From Streptomyces sp. NBC_00425 (GTDB lineage Bacteria > Actinomycetota > Actinomycetes > Streptomycetales > Streptomycetaceae), in the NCBI RefSeq assembly GCF_036030735.1, contig NZ_CP107928.1, forward strand, positions 8,184,001-8,248,000: 64,000 nucleotides of DNA, in the 5' to 3' direction. Below, in pieces: positions 52,359 to 61,673 of this stretch (position 1 is the first letter of the stretch; each line of letters starts with the position of its first letter). The position numbers were made by a program, and so were the translations under genes. The notes under the pieces are model-generated. The model searched no databases. It was not told where the DNA came from and saw only the letters and a list, made by a program, of their open reading frames with translations.

Positions 52359-52733
52359 TTGAGCGACCTCCGCATCGACCTCGCCTGGCTCCTCATGCTC
52401 GCCGAACAGAAGACCCCGGGGGACCCGCAGGTCACCGACTGGGGTGCGCTGGTCGCGGCCGTGGCACGCCATCAGGCGGAGATATTCGACGTCCCCGTCT
52501 ACGACGACCCGCAGGCCCGCGCCGCCGCACTGCTGCAGCTCCTCATCCACGTCCCGGCCCTGGAACGCTCCAACGCGCTCTTCGCGTGCGCGGTCGCCTA
52601 CGCCTATCTGGTGGCCAGTGGTCTGAAGGTCGTCACCTCGCCCGAGCAGGTCCGTGACCTGGCCCGGCTGGTGAAGAACGGGGAGGCGTCCGTCGCCGAC
52701 ATCGCACGGGAGCTGCGGGAGTGGAGCGGGTGA
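52359..52733 (+). CDS. Doc/Fic-like toxin component with degenerate motif
   Basis: A protein of 124 aa from TTG 52359 (4 bases after the antitoxin; GAACC upstream, weak site). It has the Doc pattern: DLAWLLMLAEQ near the start, QARAAALLQLLIHVPALERSNALFACAVAYAYLVASGLKV in the middle, and a C-terminal helix. Where true Fic/Doc have HPFxxGNxR/K, this protein has HVPALERSNAL. His and Asn are kept, but the Gly and the phosphate-binding Lys/Arg are not. It belongs to a streptomycete 'fic-family toxin component' branch. Activity as a kinase or AMPylator is uncertain. Confidence 0.75.
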   Translation: MSDLRIDLAWLLMLAEQKTPGDPQVTDWGALVAAVARHQAEIFDVPVYDDPQARAAALLQLLIHVPALERSNALFACAVAYAYLVASGLKVVTSPEQVRDLARLVKNGEASVADIARELREWSG

Positions 52734-52842
52734 CGCAACCGGTCACCCGCCGGCGATCGCGCGGGTGATCGGGCCCGTGAAGCACCGGGCGACCGCGCGG
52801 GTGATCCGGACCCGGACGCACGGGCATCGCGCGGGCGGGGCT

Positions 52843-53529
52843 TCAGCCGGGTGCTCCGGGCCGCCACGCGGTCCCCGTCACACAGTAGGAGAACGGCAGC
52901 GGGGTCCCGTTCTCCGGCAGCCGCACCCGCCGGTAGGGGCCCAGCTCGAAGCCGGCCTCCCGCAGCGCGCCGACCGTGTCCCGGGTGAGGTGGCAGCCGC
53001 CGGCCAGGTGCGGCCACACGGTGCGGTCCAGCGCGTGCTGCGTGAACCGCATGACCTGGCCGCCGCCCGGCCCGTGCTCGAGGAACCGCACCTCGCCGCC
53101 GGGCCGCAGCACCCGCCGCAGCTCGGCCAGGGCCCGCGGCACGTCCCGCACGCTGCACAGCACCAGCGACAGCACCGCCGCGTCGAACGCCTCGCTCTTG
53201 ACCGGCAGCGCCTCCGCCGCCCCCGGGACCACGTCGACGGGCGTGCCGGCGCGCAGCGCCTCCTCCAGCGCCAGCGTCCGCATGCGGCGCTCCGGCTCGA
53301 TCGCGACGACCTCGGCTACGGTGCGCGGATAGTGGGCGAAGTTCAGCCCGTTGCCCGCGCCGATCTCGACGACCCGGCCGGACAGCCCGGCCAGCAGCCG
53401 CTCACGGACCGCCGCCAGGCCGCCACGGGTCTCCGCGGCCGAGCTGACCGCGGGATACCAGCGGGCGAACAGCGGGTGGTGGACGGGGTCACCGGACACC
53501 TTGCCGGAACCCGTGGACCGTATCGGCAT
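52843..53529 (-). CDS. Class I SAM-dependent methyltransferase
   Basis: A protein of 228 aa from ATG 53529 with GGGAGGT 5 bases upstream. Motif I VVEIGAGNGLNFAHYP is at about 53-68, followed by VVAIEPERRM, FDAAVLSLVLCSVRD (motif IV) and LRPGGEVRFLEHG (motif V region). It is the UbiE/phosphatidylethanolamine methyltransferase-like (DUF/'Methyltransf_11') group. The substrate is not evident. It runs towards the TA toxin and away from the lipase. Confidence 0.9.
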   Translation of the reverse strand: MPIRSTGSGKVSGDPVHHPLFARWYPAVSSAAETRGGLAAVRERLLAGLSGRVVEIGAGNGLNFAHYPRTVAEVVAIEPERRMRTLALEEALRAGTPVDVVPGAAEALPVKSEAFDAAVLSLVLCSVRDVPRALAELRRVLRPGGEVRFLEHGPGGGQVMRFTQHALDRTVWPHLAGGCHLTRDTVGALREAGFELGPYRRVRLPENGTPLPFSYCVTGTAWRPGAPG

Positions 53530-53611
53530 GGCGACCTCCCGGGCAGAACGGGCGTACCCGGATCCTTCCCCGTACCGGTCCGCCGCACCCACGCCGTGCC
53601 GCCCGCGCCGC

Positions 53612-54298
53612 TCACTCGACGAAGGCGCGCACCTGTGCGTAGACACCGTGGTCGTTGTTCATGTCGTCGTGCGAGATGCAGCCGACGCCCACGTTGGTCG
53701 CCCCGCTCAGCAGCGCCGAGGAGTCCGGGTCCACGGCCGCGTCGCAGTTCGACCAGTAGGCGGCGTAGTTGACGCTGCCCGGCGTCTCGTCACCGGAGTT
53801 GAGGGCGGTCACGAACGAGCTGCCGGTGACCATCTCGGCGCAGGACTTGTACAGCCAGCTGCACAGCGAGGCGACCGACGTGCCGTGGTTGGTGCCGGCG
53901 ACGGAGACGAAGTCGTCCACGAAGGCCGTCCCGCCGAGGTTCTTGAGGTAGTAGCGGGAGCTGAGCGCGCCCATGGAGTGGACGACCACGTCGACCTTGC
54001 TCGCGCCGGTCCGCGCGCGCACGTTCTTGATCTCCGTGGCCAGCTGCGCGGCCGTGGTGACGTTCGACTGGGACCAGCTGTACGTCCACGCGTCGAGCTC
54101 GGCGGACGTGTAGCCGTCGGCCTTGAAGAAGGCGACCCAGTCGTCCCAGCTGCTCGACGAGCTGCTGATGCCGTGCACGAAGACGATCGGGTCGTGGGTC
54201 GCCGCGTGGGCGGTGGGGGCGGAGAGGGACAGTGACAGAAGGAGCGAAGTGGCCGCGGCCGAGAGGACCGCGGCGATGCGACGCTTGCGGCGCTGCAT
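53612..54298 (-). CDS. Secreted serine lipase (alpha/beta fold)
   Basis: A protein of 228 aa from ATG 54298 with AGGAGG 6 bases upstream. A Sec signal (about 1-32, basic head MQRRKRR, cleavage after AHA) precedes [16 protein letters not shown], with the oxyanion His-Gly at 42-43. The nucleophile lies in [15 protein letters not shown] (Ser108). The C-terminal [18 protein letters not shown] provides the catalytic His. It is the extracellular triacylglycerol-lipase/esterase 'EstA' group (family I.7-like), common in Streptomyces. The divergent LuxR regulator probably controls it. Confidence 0.9.
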   Translation of the reverse strand: MQRRKRRIAAVLSAAATSLLLSLSLSAPTAHAATHDPIVFVHGISSSSSSWDDWVAFFKADGYTSAELDAWTYSWSQSNVTTAAQLATEIKNVRARTGASKVDVVVHSMGALSSRYYLKNLGGTAFVDDFVSVAGTNHGTSVASLCSWLYKSCAEMVTGSSFVTALNSGDETPGSVNYAAYWSNCDAAVDPDSSALLSGATNVGVGCISHDDMNNDHGVYAQVRAFVE

Positions 54299-54407
54299 GA
54301 TGCCTCCTGAAACGGGTGGGGTTGCCAGGAGTGTCCGGTCGGGTCTACGCGCGCCGCATCGGTGATATCGCCGGTCTTTACTGTTCAAGTAACCCGCCAG
54401 TAACGTC
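54299..54407. promoter_or_regulatory. Divergent lipase/LuxR promoter region
   Basis: 109 bases between divergent starts. GGTGATATCGCC (54360-54371) is a near-palindrome around GATATC near the middle. The 3' half is AT-richer (GTCTTTACTGTTCAAGTAAC, 54374-54393). It is a plausible site for the LuxR regulator. Confidence 0.4.
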
Positions 54408-56657
54408 ATGTGTGTGGTGACTCCGGTGAACCCCCCACCTCTGGACCGCACTTCGCCACCGAGGCCCCCGGACGCGGGTCCGCGCCCGGTCGCCGCGCTG
54501 CCCGAAGGCGTCCGGGTGCGCGCCCTGCGTCTCGTGCACGGCGACCCGCGCGCCGCCGCCGAACTCGCGGCCCGGCTCACCGAACGGCAGGCGGCCGGCC
54601 TCGACCCCCTGCCCACCGACCCGGCCGAGCAGGCCCCGGACGTCCTGCGCGCCCACCGCCGGGAGGTCCGCGCCCTGCCCGACGACACCCGGCTGCTGCT
54701 CCTGCTCGCCGCCGCCGACCAGTACCCGGTGGCCACCCACGCCTTCCTGCGCGCCGTCGCCGCCGCCCGGCTCGACACCCGGCCGCTGGAGGCCGCCGAG
54801 ACGGCCGGACTGGCGTACGCCACGGCGGGCGGCGTCGGCTTCCGCGACGCCTGGACCCGCATCGCCGCCTACGAGACGGCGGCCCCGGACGACCGGCGTG
54901 ACGTCCACCGGCTGCTGGCCCGCGTCCTGCACGACGCCGCCGAACTGCCCCGCCGCTCCTGGCACCGGGGCGCCGCCGCGCTGGGTCCCTCCGGACGGCT
55001 CGCCGTGGAGCTGGCCACCGCGGCCGACCGGGCCCGCACTGCCGCCGACCCCGCCCTGGCCGCCGCCCTCGCGGAACGCGCCGCCGTCCTCTGCCCGGCC
55101 CCCCGGGAACGCTCCCGCCTGCTCGCCCACGCGGCGACCGACGCCTGGAACGCCGGCGACGCCGACCGCTCCCGCGCCCTGGCCGCCCGCACCGACGCCG
55201 ACGCCCTCACCGGCATCCTCGCCCTGCGCACCGGCCACGCCGCCGAGGCGTTCGACGCGCTGCTGACGGGCACCGCTGCCGGCGCCGACCCGGCGCCCCT
55301 GCTGGCCCGTGCCACCGAAGCCGCCGTCTACACCGGCGACCTGCGGCGCTGCCGGGAGGCGGTGGCGGCGGCCCGGCGGCTCGGCGTCGCGCCACCGGGG
55401 GTGCTGGGCGGGATCGCCGCCGCCGTCGACGGACGCTACGAGGACGCCCGCGACCTGCTGGAGGCGACCGCGGGCAGATGCGGCCCCGGCGGAGACCCCA
55501 CCGATCTGCTGCACGCCGGCGTCGCCGCCCTGATGCTCGGCGACCACCCCCGGGCCGCCACCGCCACCGTCCGGGCGGCGGCCGCCGCCCGGACGCGCGG
55601 GCTCACCTCTCTCGTCCCGCAGGCGCTGGAGTTCCGCGCCTACGCCGACTTCTGGACCGGTCGACCGCGCGCCGCCGAAGCCGCCGCCCTGGACGCGTTA
55701 CGGCAGGCCCACGCCACCGGGCAGGACAACGGCGCCTGTCATCTGCAGGCCGCCCTCGCCATGTTCGCCGCGCTCACCGGAGACGGCGACCTGTGCCGCA
55801 GGCGCGCCGCGGCGGCCCGTTCCCACGCCCTCGCCCACGGCCTGGGCCTGCCCGCCGCGCTCGCCCAATGGGCGCTCGCCTTCCTCGACCTCGGCACCGG
55901 GCGCTACGGACCCGCCGCGGCCCGGCTGCGCGCCCTCGCCGCCCTCGGACCCGGACACGGCCACCGCGCAGTCCGCCACTCGGCGACCCCGCACTATGTC
56001 GAGGCCGCCGTGCGCACCGGCGACACGCGCGTCGCCCGCGCCGCGCACGCCGACTACGACCGGTGGGCCCGAGCCGTCCGCAGCCCCGACGAACTGGCCC
56101 TCAGCGCACGCTGCCGCGCCCTGCTGACCCCGGGAGCCGACGCCCTGGACCACTACCGCACCGCGCTCGAACTGCACGCCGAGGGCGCCCGCCCCTTCGA
56201 ACACGCCCGCACGGAGCTGCTGTTCGGCAGCGCACTGCGCCGACTCCGCCACCGTGCGGAGGCCCGCGACCGGCTGCACAGCGCCCGGGAGGCGTTCGAA
56301 TCCTTCGGCGCACCGCACTGCGCCGAAGCGGCCCGGGCCGAACTCCGCGCCCTCGGCGCCCCCGCGACCGCGGCCCGTGGGGCGGACAGTCCGGCCGTCC
56401 TGCTGACGGCCCAGCAGTTCCTGATCGCCAGGATGGCCGCCGAGGGCGCGACGAACCGGGAGATCGCCGTCCGTCTCGCCCTCAGCCATCGCACGATCGA
56501 CCACCATCTGCGCGGCGTCTTCAACCGGCTGGGCATCCGCTCCCGCATCGAACTCGTCCGGCTGATCGCCCAGGCCGACGCCCAGGGGACGGGGGCGTCG
56601 TCCGGTCCACCGCAGGACCGAGGCGTCCCGGACGACGTCCGCCCCTCGGGTCCATGA
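54408..56657 (+). CDS. Large LuxR-family regulator, TTA codon (lipase activator candidate)
   Basis: A protein of 749 aa from ATG 54408; GTG 54417 is equally possible. The C-terminal LuxR HTH is [46 protein letters not shown] (about 665-710). Upstream is a long alpha-helical TPR-like region typical of LAL/MalT regulators. The ATPase head with Walker A of full LAL proteins (about 900 aa) is not visible, so it looks like an N-terminally shorter form. Codon 431 is TTA (55698-55700), implying bldA dependence. It is divergent from the secreted lipase, as lipase activators often are. Confidence 0.85.
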   Translation: MCVVTPVNPPPLDRTSPPRPPDAGPRPVAALPEGVRVRALRLVHGDPRAAAELAARLTERQAAGLDPLPTDPAEQAPDVLRAHRREVRALPDDTRLLLLLAAADQYPVATHAFLRAVAAARLDTRPLEAAETAGLAYATAGGVGFRDAWTRIAAYETAAPDDRRDVHRLLARVLHDAAELPRRSWHRGAAALGPSGRLAVELATAADRARTAADPALAAALAERAAVLCPAPRERSRLLAHAATDAWNAGDADRSRALAARTDADALTGILALRTGHAAEAFDALLTGTAAGADPAPLLARATEAAVYTGDLRRCREAVAAARRLGVAPPGVLGGIAAAVDGRYEDARDLLEATAGRCGPGGDPTDLLHAGVAALMLGDHPRAATATVRAAAAARTRGLTSLVPQALEFRAYADFWTGRPRAAEAAALDALRQAHATGQDNGACHLQAALAMFAALTGDGDLCRRRAAAARSHALAHGLGLPAALAQWALAFLDLGTGRYGPAAARLRALAALGPGHGHRAVRHSATPHYVEAAVRTGDTRVARAAHADYDRWARAVRSPDELALSARCRALLTPGADALDHYRTALELHAEGARPFEHARTELLFGSALRRLRHRAEARDRLHSAREAFESFGAPHCAEAARAELRALGAPATAARGADSPAVLLTAQQFLIARMAAEGATNREIAVRLALSHRTIDHHLRGVFNRLGIRSRIELVRLIAQADAQGTGASSGPPQDRGVPDDVRPSGP

Positions 56658-56738
56658 AGTCCCACCGGTCCCAGACGTCCGCCCCGCCCGTGCCCGGGCG
56701 CGAGCGCCGGCCCGCCCGTTCCGACGACGCTCACGCGA

Positions 56739-56780
56739 AGGCCCCGTCACTCCGCGGGTCTCGCGCGGCGGACGGGGCCT
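56739..56780. terminator. Bidirectional hairpin between LuxR gene and bioD
   Basis: A perfect 10-bp inverted repeat (AGGCCCCGTC at 56739-56748, complement at 56771-56780) has a 22-base loop that can itself fold (CCGCGGG, CGCGCGG). It is placed between convergent ends at 56657 and 56802. Confidence 0.7.
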
Positions 56781-56801
56781 GTGGCGCCTCGCGGGCCTGA
56801 C

Positions 56802-57524
56802 TCAGTCCGCAGCCCGTACGCGGAACGCGTCGGCGTCCCACGCCCCGTCGAGACGGGGAGCCAGCCAACCCGGGGCCGACGCGCGGAAGTCGGCGGGCGC
56901 CAGCGCCCCCACACCCGTCGGCAGCGCCCCCAGCAGCGGGGCCCCGGCGACCTCCGGCAGGTCGGTGACGTTGCAACGCATCGCCAGGTCGGGCGAGTCC
57001 GGCCAGTCGCCGATGACCACGCCCAGCAACTCCAGCCCACGCGAACGCAGTTCGCGAGCCGTGAGCTCCGTCGTGTTCAGCGTGCCCAGCCCCGCCGAGG
57101 ACACCACCAGCACCGGCGCCCGCAGCAGCCGAGCGGCGTCGGCCAGCGTTCCGCCCGCCTCGTCGAACCGCACGAGCAGCCCGCCCGCCCCCTCGACGAG
57201 CACCAGGTCGTGCTCTGCCGCCAGTTTCCGCGCGGCCTCCGCCACGTCGTTCGGGCGTACGGGCGCGAGGCCCGCCCGCCGCGCCGCCGTCGCGGGAGCC
57301 AACGGCTCGGGGAAGCGGGCGACTTCGACCGCGGTGAGCGCGCCCGCCAGCCGCGCGACCTCCTCGGCGTCCCCCGGCTCGTCCGGCGCCACGCCGGTCT
57401 GCGCCGCCTTCAGCACGGCCACCGACCGGCCCGCCGCCAGCGCCGCCGCGGCGACCGCCGCCGTCGTGACCGTCTTGCCGACCTCCGTGCCCGTCCCCGT
57501 GATCACCAGGATCGGCATGCTCAT
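56802..57524 (-). CDS. bioD: Dethiobiotin synthetase
   Basis: It closes the ureido ring from DAPA with CO2 and ATP. A protein of 240 aa from ATG 57524, which overlaps the bioA stop (ATGA). The P loop is GTGTEVGKT (10-18), then [10 protein letters not shown] and the [13 protein letters not shown] metal/substrate loop. Family length and layout are normal. It is last gene of bioB-bioA-bioD. Confidence 0.95.
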   Translation of the reverse strand: MSMPILVITGTGTEVGKTVTTAAVAAAALAAGRSVAVLKAAQTGVAPDEPGDAEEVARLAGALTAVEVARFPEPLAPATAARRAGLAPVRPNDVAEAARKLAAEHDLVLVEGAGGLLVRFDEAGGTLADAARLLRAPVLVVSSAGLGTLNTTELTARELRSRGLELLGVVIGDWPDSPDLAMRCNVTDLPEVAGAPLLGALPTGVGALAPADFRASAPGWLAPRLDGAWDADAFRVRAAD

Positions 57525-58810
57525 CCCTCCCGCGCCGCGGCGCACACCGCGCGCGCGATCCGTGCCACGTCCGCGTCCGCGGTGACGTACGGCGGCATCG
57601 TGTAGACGAGATCGCGGAACGGACGCAGCCAGACGCCCTCGCGCACGGCCGCCGCGGTGGCGGCCCGCATGTCCACCTCGTGGTCGAGCTGGACCACGCC
57701 GACGGCGCCGAGAACCCGCACGTCCCGCACGCCCGGGAGCCGCGAGGCCGGCGCGAGGCCCTCCCGCAGCCCCGACTCGATCCGCTTGACCTCCGCGAGC
57801 CAGTCCTGTCCGAGCAGCAGCTCGATCGAGGCGCAGGCGACGGCCGCGGCGAGGGGGTTGCCCATGAACGTCGGGCCGTGGGCCAGCACCGGTACCTCGC
57901 CCCGCGAGATCCCGTCGGCCACCCGGGAGGTGCACAGTGTCGCCGCCATCGTCAGATAGCCGCCGGTCAGAGCCTTGCCGACGCACATCACATCCGGGGT
58001 GACCGCGGCGTGCTCCGCCGCGAACAGCGCGCCCGTACGGCCGAATCCGGTCGCGATCTCGTCGAACACCAGCAGCACGTCGTGCGCGTCGCACGCCTCG
58101 CGCAGCACCCGCAGATACCCGGGGGAGTGGAACCGCATCCCGCCCGCGCCCTGCACCACCGGCTCCACGATGACCGCGGCCAGCTCGTCGGCGTGCCGTT
58201 CGACGGCGGCGCGCAGCTGATCGGCGTACGCCTCGTCGTACTCCGCGGGGGGCTCGTCCACGAAGACCTGCCGGGGCAGCACCCCGGTCCACAGGTCGTG
58301 CATCCCGCCGTCGGGGTCGCAGACCGACATGGGCTGCCAGGTGTCGCCGTGGTAGCCGCCGCGCCAGGTCAGCAGGCGGCTCTTCGCCGGACGGCCCGAC
58401 GAACGCCAGTACTGCAGGCACATCTTCACGGCGACCTCGACCGACACCGAACCCGAGTCGGCGAGGAACACATGCTCGAGACCGTCGGGCGACATGTCGA
58501 CAAGGAGTTTCGCCAGCCGAACGGCGGGCTCGTGGGTGAGCCCGCCGAACATGACGTGGCTCATCCGTCCCAGCTGCTCGCGCACGGCGTCGTTGAGCAC
58601 CGGGTGGTTGTAGCCGTGGATGGCGGACCACCAGGACGACATGCCGTCGACCAGCTCGCCCGAGCCGTCCGCCATCCGCAGCCGGACCCCGCTCGCCGAC
58701 TCCACGACGAGCGGTTCGGCCCGGCCGGGCATCGGACCGTAGGGATGCCACACATGCCGCCGGTCGAGCTCCAGCAGCTCCGGCACCGCGAGCGGGGACG
58801 GCTCAGGCAT
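57521..58810 (-). CDS. bioA: Adenosylmethionine--8-amino-7-oxononanoate aminotransferase
   Basis: It converts KAPA to DAPA with AdoMet as amino donor. A protein of 429 aa from ATG 58810, overlapping the bioB end by 8 bases. Motifs are [11 protein letters not shown] at the start (typical of BioA), [34 protein letters not shown] and the PLP lysine in [18 protein letters not shown] (about 277). It is coupled to bioB and bioD. Confidence 0.96.
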   Translation of the reverse strand: MPEPSPLAVPELLELDRRHVWHPYGPMPGRAEPLVVESASGVRLRMADGSGELVDGMSSWWSAIHGYNHPVLNDAVREQLGRMSHVMFGGLTHEPAVRLAKLLVDMSPDGLEHVFLADSGSVSVEVAVKMCLQYWRSSGRPAKSRLLTWRGGYHGDTWQPMSVCDPDGGMHDLWTGVLPRQVFVDEPPAEYDEAYADQLRAAVERHADELAAVIVEPVVQGAGGMRFHSPGYLRVLREACDAHDVLLVFDEIATGFGRTGALFAAEHAAVTPDVMCVGKALTGGYLTMAATLCTSRVADGISRGEVPVLAHGPTFMGNPLAAAVACASIELLLGQDWLAEVKRIESGLREGLAPASRLPGVRDVRVLGAVGVVQLDHEVDMRAATAAAVREGVWLRPFRDLVYTMPPYVTADADVARIARAVCAAAREG

Positions 58811-60053
58811 TGGGGGCGAGATCGGTGCCGGCGCCGCGGCGGCGCACGGCGACCAGGTCGGTGCGGGCCTCCCCGGCCGACGCCGCGGCGGCGGGGGCAG
58901 CGGAGGCGGCAGTCGCCGCGGGGACGGAGCCGCAGACGCCGCCGCCCTCGTGCGAGCCGCACCCGGAGCCCTCGTGCGAGCCGCACCCCGCGGACCCCTC
59001 GGAGCCGCAGCCGCCGCTCTCGTGGGACCCGCAGCCGCCGCCCGCAGTCGCCCGGTGTTCGGGCAGGGTGACCTGCTCCGCGCCCTCCACCTCGAACCCG
59101 GCGTCCGCGATCATCTCCAGGTCGGCCTTGCCCGCCTGGCCCTCGGTCGTGAGGTAGTCGCCGAGGAAGATCGAGTTGGCCAGGTGCAGCGCGAGCGGCT
59201 GCATCGTGCGCAGATGGACCTCGCGCCCGCCCGCGATGCGCACCTCGACGTCCGGGCAGACGAACCGCACCATGGCCAGGATCCGCAGGCAGCGCTGCGG
59301 GGTGAGGTTCCACTCCTTGGCCAGCGGGGTGCCCTCGACCGGGATGAGGAAGTTGACCGGCACCGAGTCCGGGTCCAGCTCGCGCAGCGAGTAGACGACG
59401 TCCACCAGGTCCTCGTCCGTCTCGCCCATGCCGGCGATCAGACCCGAGCAGGCCGACAGGCCCGCCGCGTGCGCCTTGGTGACGGTGTCCACCCGGTCGG
59501 CGTAGGTGTGCGTGGTCGTGATGTCCCCGTACGTGGACTCCGACGTGTTGAGGTTGTGGTTGTAGGCGTCGGCGCCCGCCTCGCGCAGCCGCTCGGCCTG
59601 GCCGTCGGAGAGCAGACCCAGACAGGCGCACACCTCGACGCCCTCGTTCTGTTCCTTGATCGCCTTGATGGTGTCGGAGACCCGGTCGACGTCCCGGTCC
59701 GTCGGCCCGCGCCCGGACGCCACCAGGCAGACCCGCTTGGCGCCGCCCGCCAGACCGGCGGCGGCGGCCTGCGAGGCCTCGTCGGGCTTGAGCCAGGTGT
59801 ACTTCAGGATGCCGGCCGTCGAGCCCAGCCGCTGGGAGCAGTACGAACAGTCCTCGGGGCACAGGCCCGACTTGAGGTTGACGAGGTAGTTGAGCTTCAC
59901 CCGTCGTCCGAACCAGTGCCGGCGCACCTTCCCGGCCGCGGCCACCACGTCCATCACGTCGTCGTCGGAAGTGGCGAGGACGGCCAGAGCCTCCTCGCGG
60001 GTCGGCAGCTCGCGCCGAAGCCCCTTGTCCACCAGCGTGTTCAGCAGGTCCAT
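58803..60053 (-). CDS. bioB: Biotin synthase with C-terminal Cys-Gly octapeptide repeats
   Basis: A radical SAM enzyme that inserts sulfur into dethiobiotin. A protein of 416 aa from ATG 60053. The 4Fe-4S motif CPEDCSYC is at 65-72, with [23 protein letters not shown] and [11 protein letters not shown] conserved. The catalytic body ends at about 324. The remaining 92 residues are an extra tail with five regularly spaced Cys: C341, C349, C357, C365, C374 in units CGSxExxG (e.g. CGSHESGG), then Ala-rich. Such a tail is absent from E. coli BioB (346 aa). It might bind iron or zinc, or help rebuild the sacrificial cluster. It is first gene of the operon. Confidence 0.95.
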   Translation of the reverse strand: MDLLNTLVDKGLRRELPTREEALAVLATSDDDVMDVVAAAGKVRRHWFGRRVKLNYLVNLKSGLCPEDCSYCSQRLGSTAGILKYTWLKPDEASQAAAAGLAGGAKRVCLVASGRGPTDRDVDRVSDTIKAIKEQNEGVEVCACLGLLSDGQAERLREAGADAYNHNLNTSESTYGDITTTHTYADRVDTVTKAHAAGLSACSGLIAGMGETDEDLVDVVYSLRELDPDSVPVNFLIPVEGTPLAKEWNLTPQRCLRILAMVRFVCPDVEVRIAGGREVHLRTMQPLALHLANSIFLGDYLTTEGQAGKADLEMIADAGFEVEGAEQVTLPEHRATAGGGCGSHESGGCGSEGSAGCGSHEGSGCGSHEGGGVCGSVPAATAASAAPAAAASAGEARTDLVAVRRRGAGTDLAPNA

Positions 60054-60122
60054 GAGAGCCGATCCTGTCCTACGCACCCGCTCCGGGCCAAGGTAGGGAT
60101 CACACAACACACCCGGTTCGAC

Positions 60123-60140
60123 GTGTGGGTATTGCCACAC
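60123..60140. promoter_or_regulatory. Perfect 6-6-6 palindrome in the bioB/bioF divergent region
   Basis: GTGTGG (60123-60128) and CCACAC (60135-60140) flank a 6-base spacer. The site lies 70 bases from the bioB start and 62 from bioF. It is a candidate operator coordinating both transcripts; it is not a match to the classical BirA site or the BioQ GAAC...GTTC pattern that I recall. Confidence 0.5.
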
Positions 60141-60201
60141 CGTGGGTGGGCGGCCCTGCCGCTAGTGTCTGTCCGCTACCTACAAAAGCCCCGGAGGACC
60201 C

Positions 60202-61329
60202 ATGGCGTTCGGCTGGATCGACGAGCAGGCGGAGCTGCGCCGCCGGGCCGGACTCGTACGGACCCTGCGGCCGCGTCCGGCCGACTCGCCGCTGCTCGAC
60301 CTCGCGAGCAACGACTACCTGGGTCTGGCCCGCCATCTTGAGGTCGTCGAGGGCGCCGCGGCCGCCGCCCGCACCTGGGGCGGCGGCGCCACCGGCTCCC
60401 GCCTCGTCACCGGCACCACCGAGCTGCACGGCGACCTGGAGCGGGAGCTGGCGGACTTCTGCGGCTTCGAGGCGGCCCTGGTCTTCTCCTCCGGTTACGC
60501 GGCGAACCTCGCCGCCGTCACCGCGCTGGCCCCGCACGGCTCGCTGATCGTCTCCGACGCGGGCAACCACGCCTCGCTCATCGACGGCTGCCGGCTGGCC
60601 CGCGGGGCCGTCCAGGTCGTCGGCCACGCCGACCCGGAGGCCGTGCGCAAGGCGCTCGACGCCCACGAGGGCCCGGCCGTCGCCGTCTCCGACGCGGTCT
60701 TCTCGGTCGACGGCGACGCGGCCCCGCTGGCCGGCCTCGCCGCCGCCTGCCGGGAGCACGGCGCCGGACTCGTCGTCGACGACGCCCACGGACTGGGCGT
60801 GCTCGGCGACGGCGGCCGGGGGACCGCGCACGCGGCCGGTCTCGCCGGCGCCCCCGACGTCGTCGTGACGCTCACGCTGTCCAAGTCGCTCGGCAGCCAG
60901 GGGGGAGCCGTGCTGGGGCCCGCGCGGGTCATCGAGCATCTCGTGAACGCGGCCCGCACGTTCATCTTCGACACGGGCCTGGCCCCGGCGGCGGCGGGCG
61001 CCGCGCTGGCGGCCCTGCGGCTGCTGCGCCGGGAGCCCGGGCGCGCGGCACGCGCGCGTGCGGTGGCGGGGGAACTCCACGCCCGGCTGACGGCCGCGGG
61101 CCTGGAAGCGGTGCGTCCCGACGCGGCGGTCGTCTCGGTGCGTGCGCCGTCCCCGGAGGAGGCTCTGCAGTGGGCGGCGGACTGCCGGACGGCAGGCCTG
61201 GCCGTGGGCTGCTTCCGTCCTCCTTCCGTGCCCGACGGAATCTCACGCCTGAGGCTCACCGCCCGTGCGGACCTCTCCGGGGCCGAGCTGGAACGCGCTG
61301 TGCGGGTGATCGGCGAGACGCGACCGTGA
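60202..61329 (+). CDS. bioF: 8-amino-7-oxononanoate synthase
   Basis: It condenses pimeloyl thioester with alanine to KAPA, using PLP. A protein of 375 aa from ATG 60202 with GGAGGA 4 bases upstream. Motifs are LASNDYLGLARHLEVV, GGGATGSRLVTGTTELHGDLE, VDDAHGLGVLGDGGRG and the PLP lysine in LTLSKSLGSQGGAVLG (about 227). It is divergent from bioB; with bioA, B and D it makes the late biotin pathway. No pimeloyl-forming genes are present in the window. Confidence 0.95.
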   Translation: MAFGWIDEQAELRRRAGLVRTLRPRPADSPLLDLASNDYLGLARHLEVVEGAAAAARTWGGGATGSRLVTGTTELHGDLERELADFCGFEAALVFSSGYAANLAAVTALAPHGSLIVSDAGNHASLIDGCRLARGAVQVVGHADPEAVRKALDAHEGPAVAVSDAVFSVDGDAAPLAGLAAACREHGAGLVVDDAHGLGVLGDGGRGTAHAAGLAGAPDVVVTLTLSKSLGSQGGAVLGPARVIEHLVNAARTFIFDTGLAPAAAGAALAALRLLRREPGRAARARAVAGELHARLTAAGLEAVRPDAAVVSVRAPSPEEALQWAADCRTAGLAVGCFRPPSVPDGISRLRLTARADLSGAELERAVRVIGETRP

Positions 61330-61415
61330 GTCGGCGGGACAGGGCCGTGGGTCGCCTGTGACGGGGGATCTGACGGGGATCTGACGGGGTCCGACCGGGG
61401 TGCCCCGAGGCGCCG

Positions 61416-61664
61416 TCAGGTGCGGCGTGGTCGGCGCAGCGCGGCGGTGAAGCCCGTCCAGCTCTCGGGGGAGAAGAGCAGGGCGGGGCCGGCCGGGTCC
61501 TTGGAGTCGCGTACGGCGAGCAGACCGGCCCAGGGGCCGTGGTCCGGCCGGGCGGTCTCGACGCAGTTGTTGGCTCCGGTGCTGTAGCTGCTGCGCCGCC
61601 ACCGCATCTGCGGGAGCCGGTCGGGATCGGTACGGGAAGGTACGTTCCGCGGTACTGCGGACAT
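61416..61664 (-). CDS. DUF397 protein
   Basis: A protein of 82 aa from ATG 61664. The core MRWRRSSYSTGANNCVETARP...LLAVRDSKDPAGPALLFSPESWTGFTAAL is the DUF397 signature, a streptomycete family always found next to XRE/DUF5753 regulators, often in several copies. Here it follows that regulator by 9 bases on the same strand. Its likely function is as the partner (possibly inhibitor or target) of the regulator. Confidence 0.93.
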   Translation of the reverse strand: MSAVPRNVPSRTDPDRLPQMRWRRSSYSTGANNCVETARPDHGPWAGLLAVRDSKDPAGPALLFSPESWTGFTAALRRPRRT

Positions 61665-61673
61665 GGTGCCTCC

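Noticed and set aside
56802..58751. Long continuous minus frame through bioA into bioD
   Set aside because: Within bioA it is the wrong frame; only the last part (bioD) is coding.
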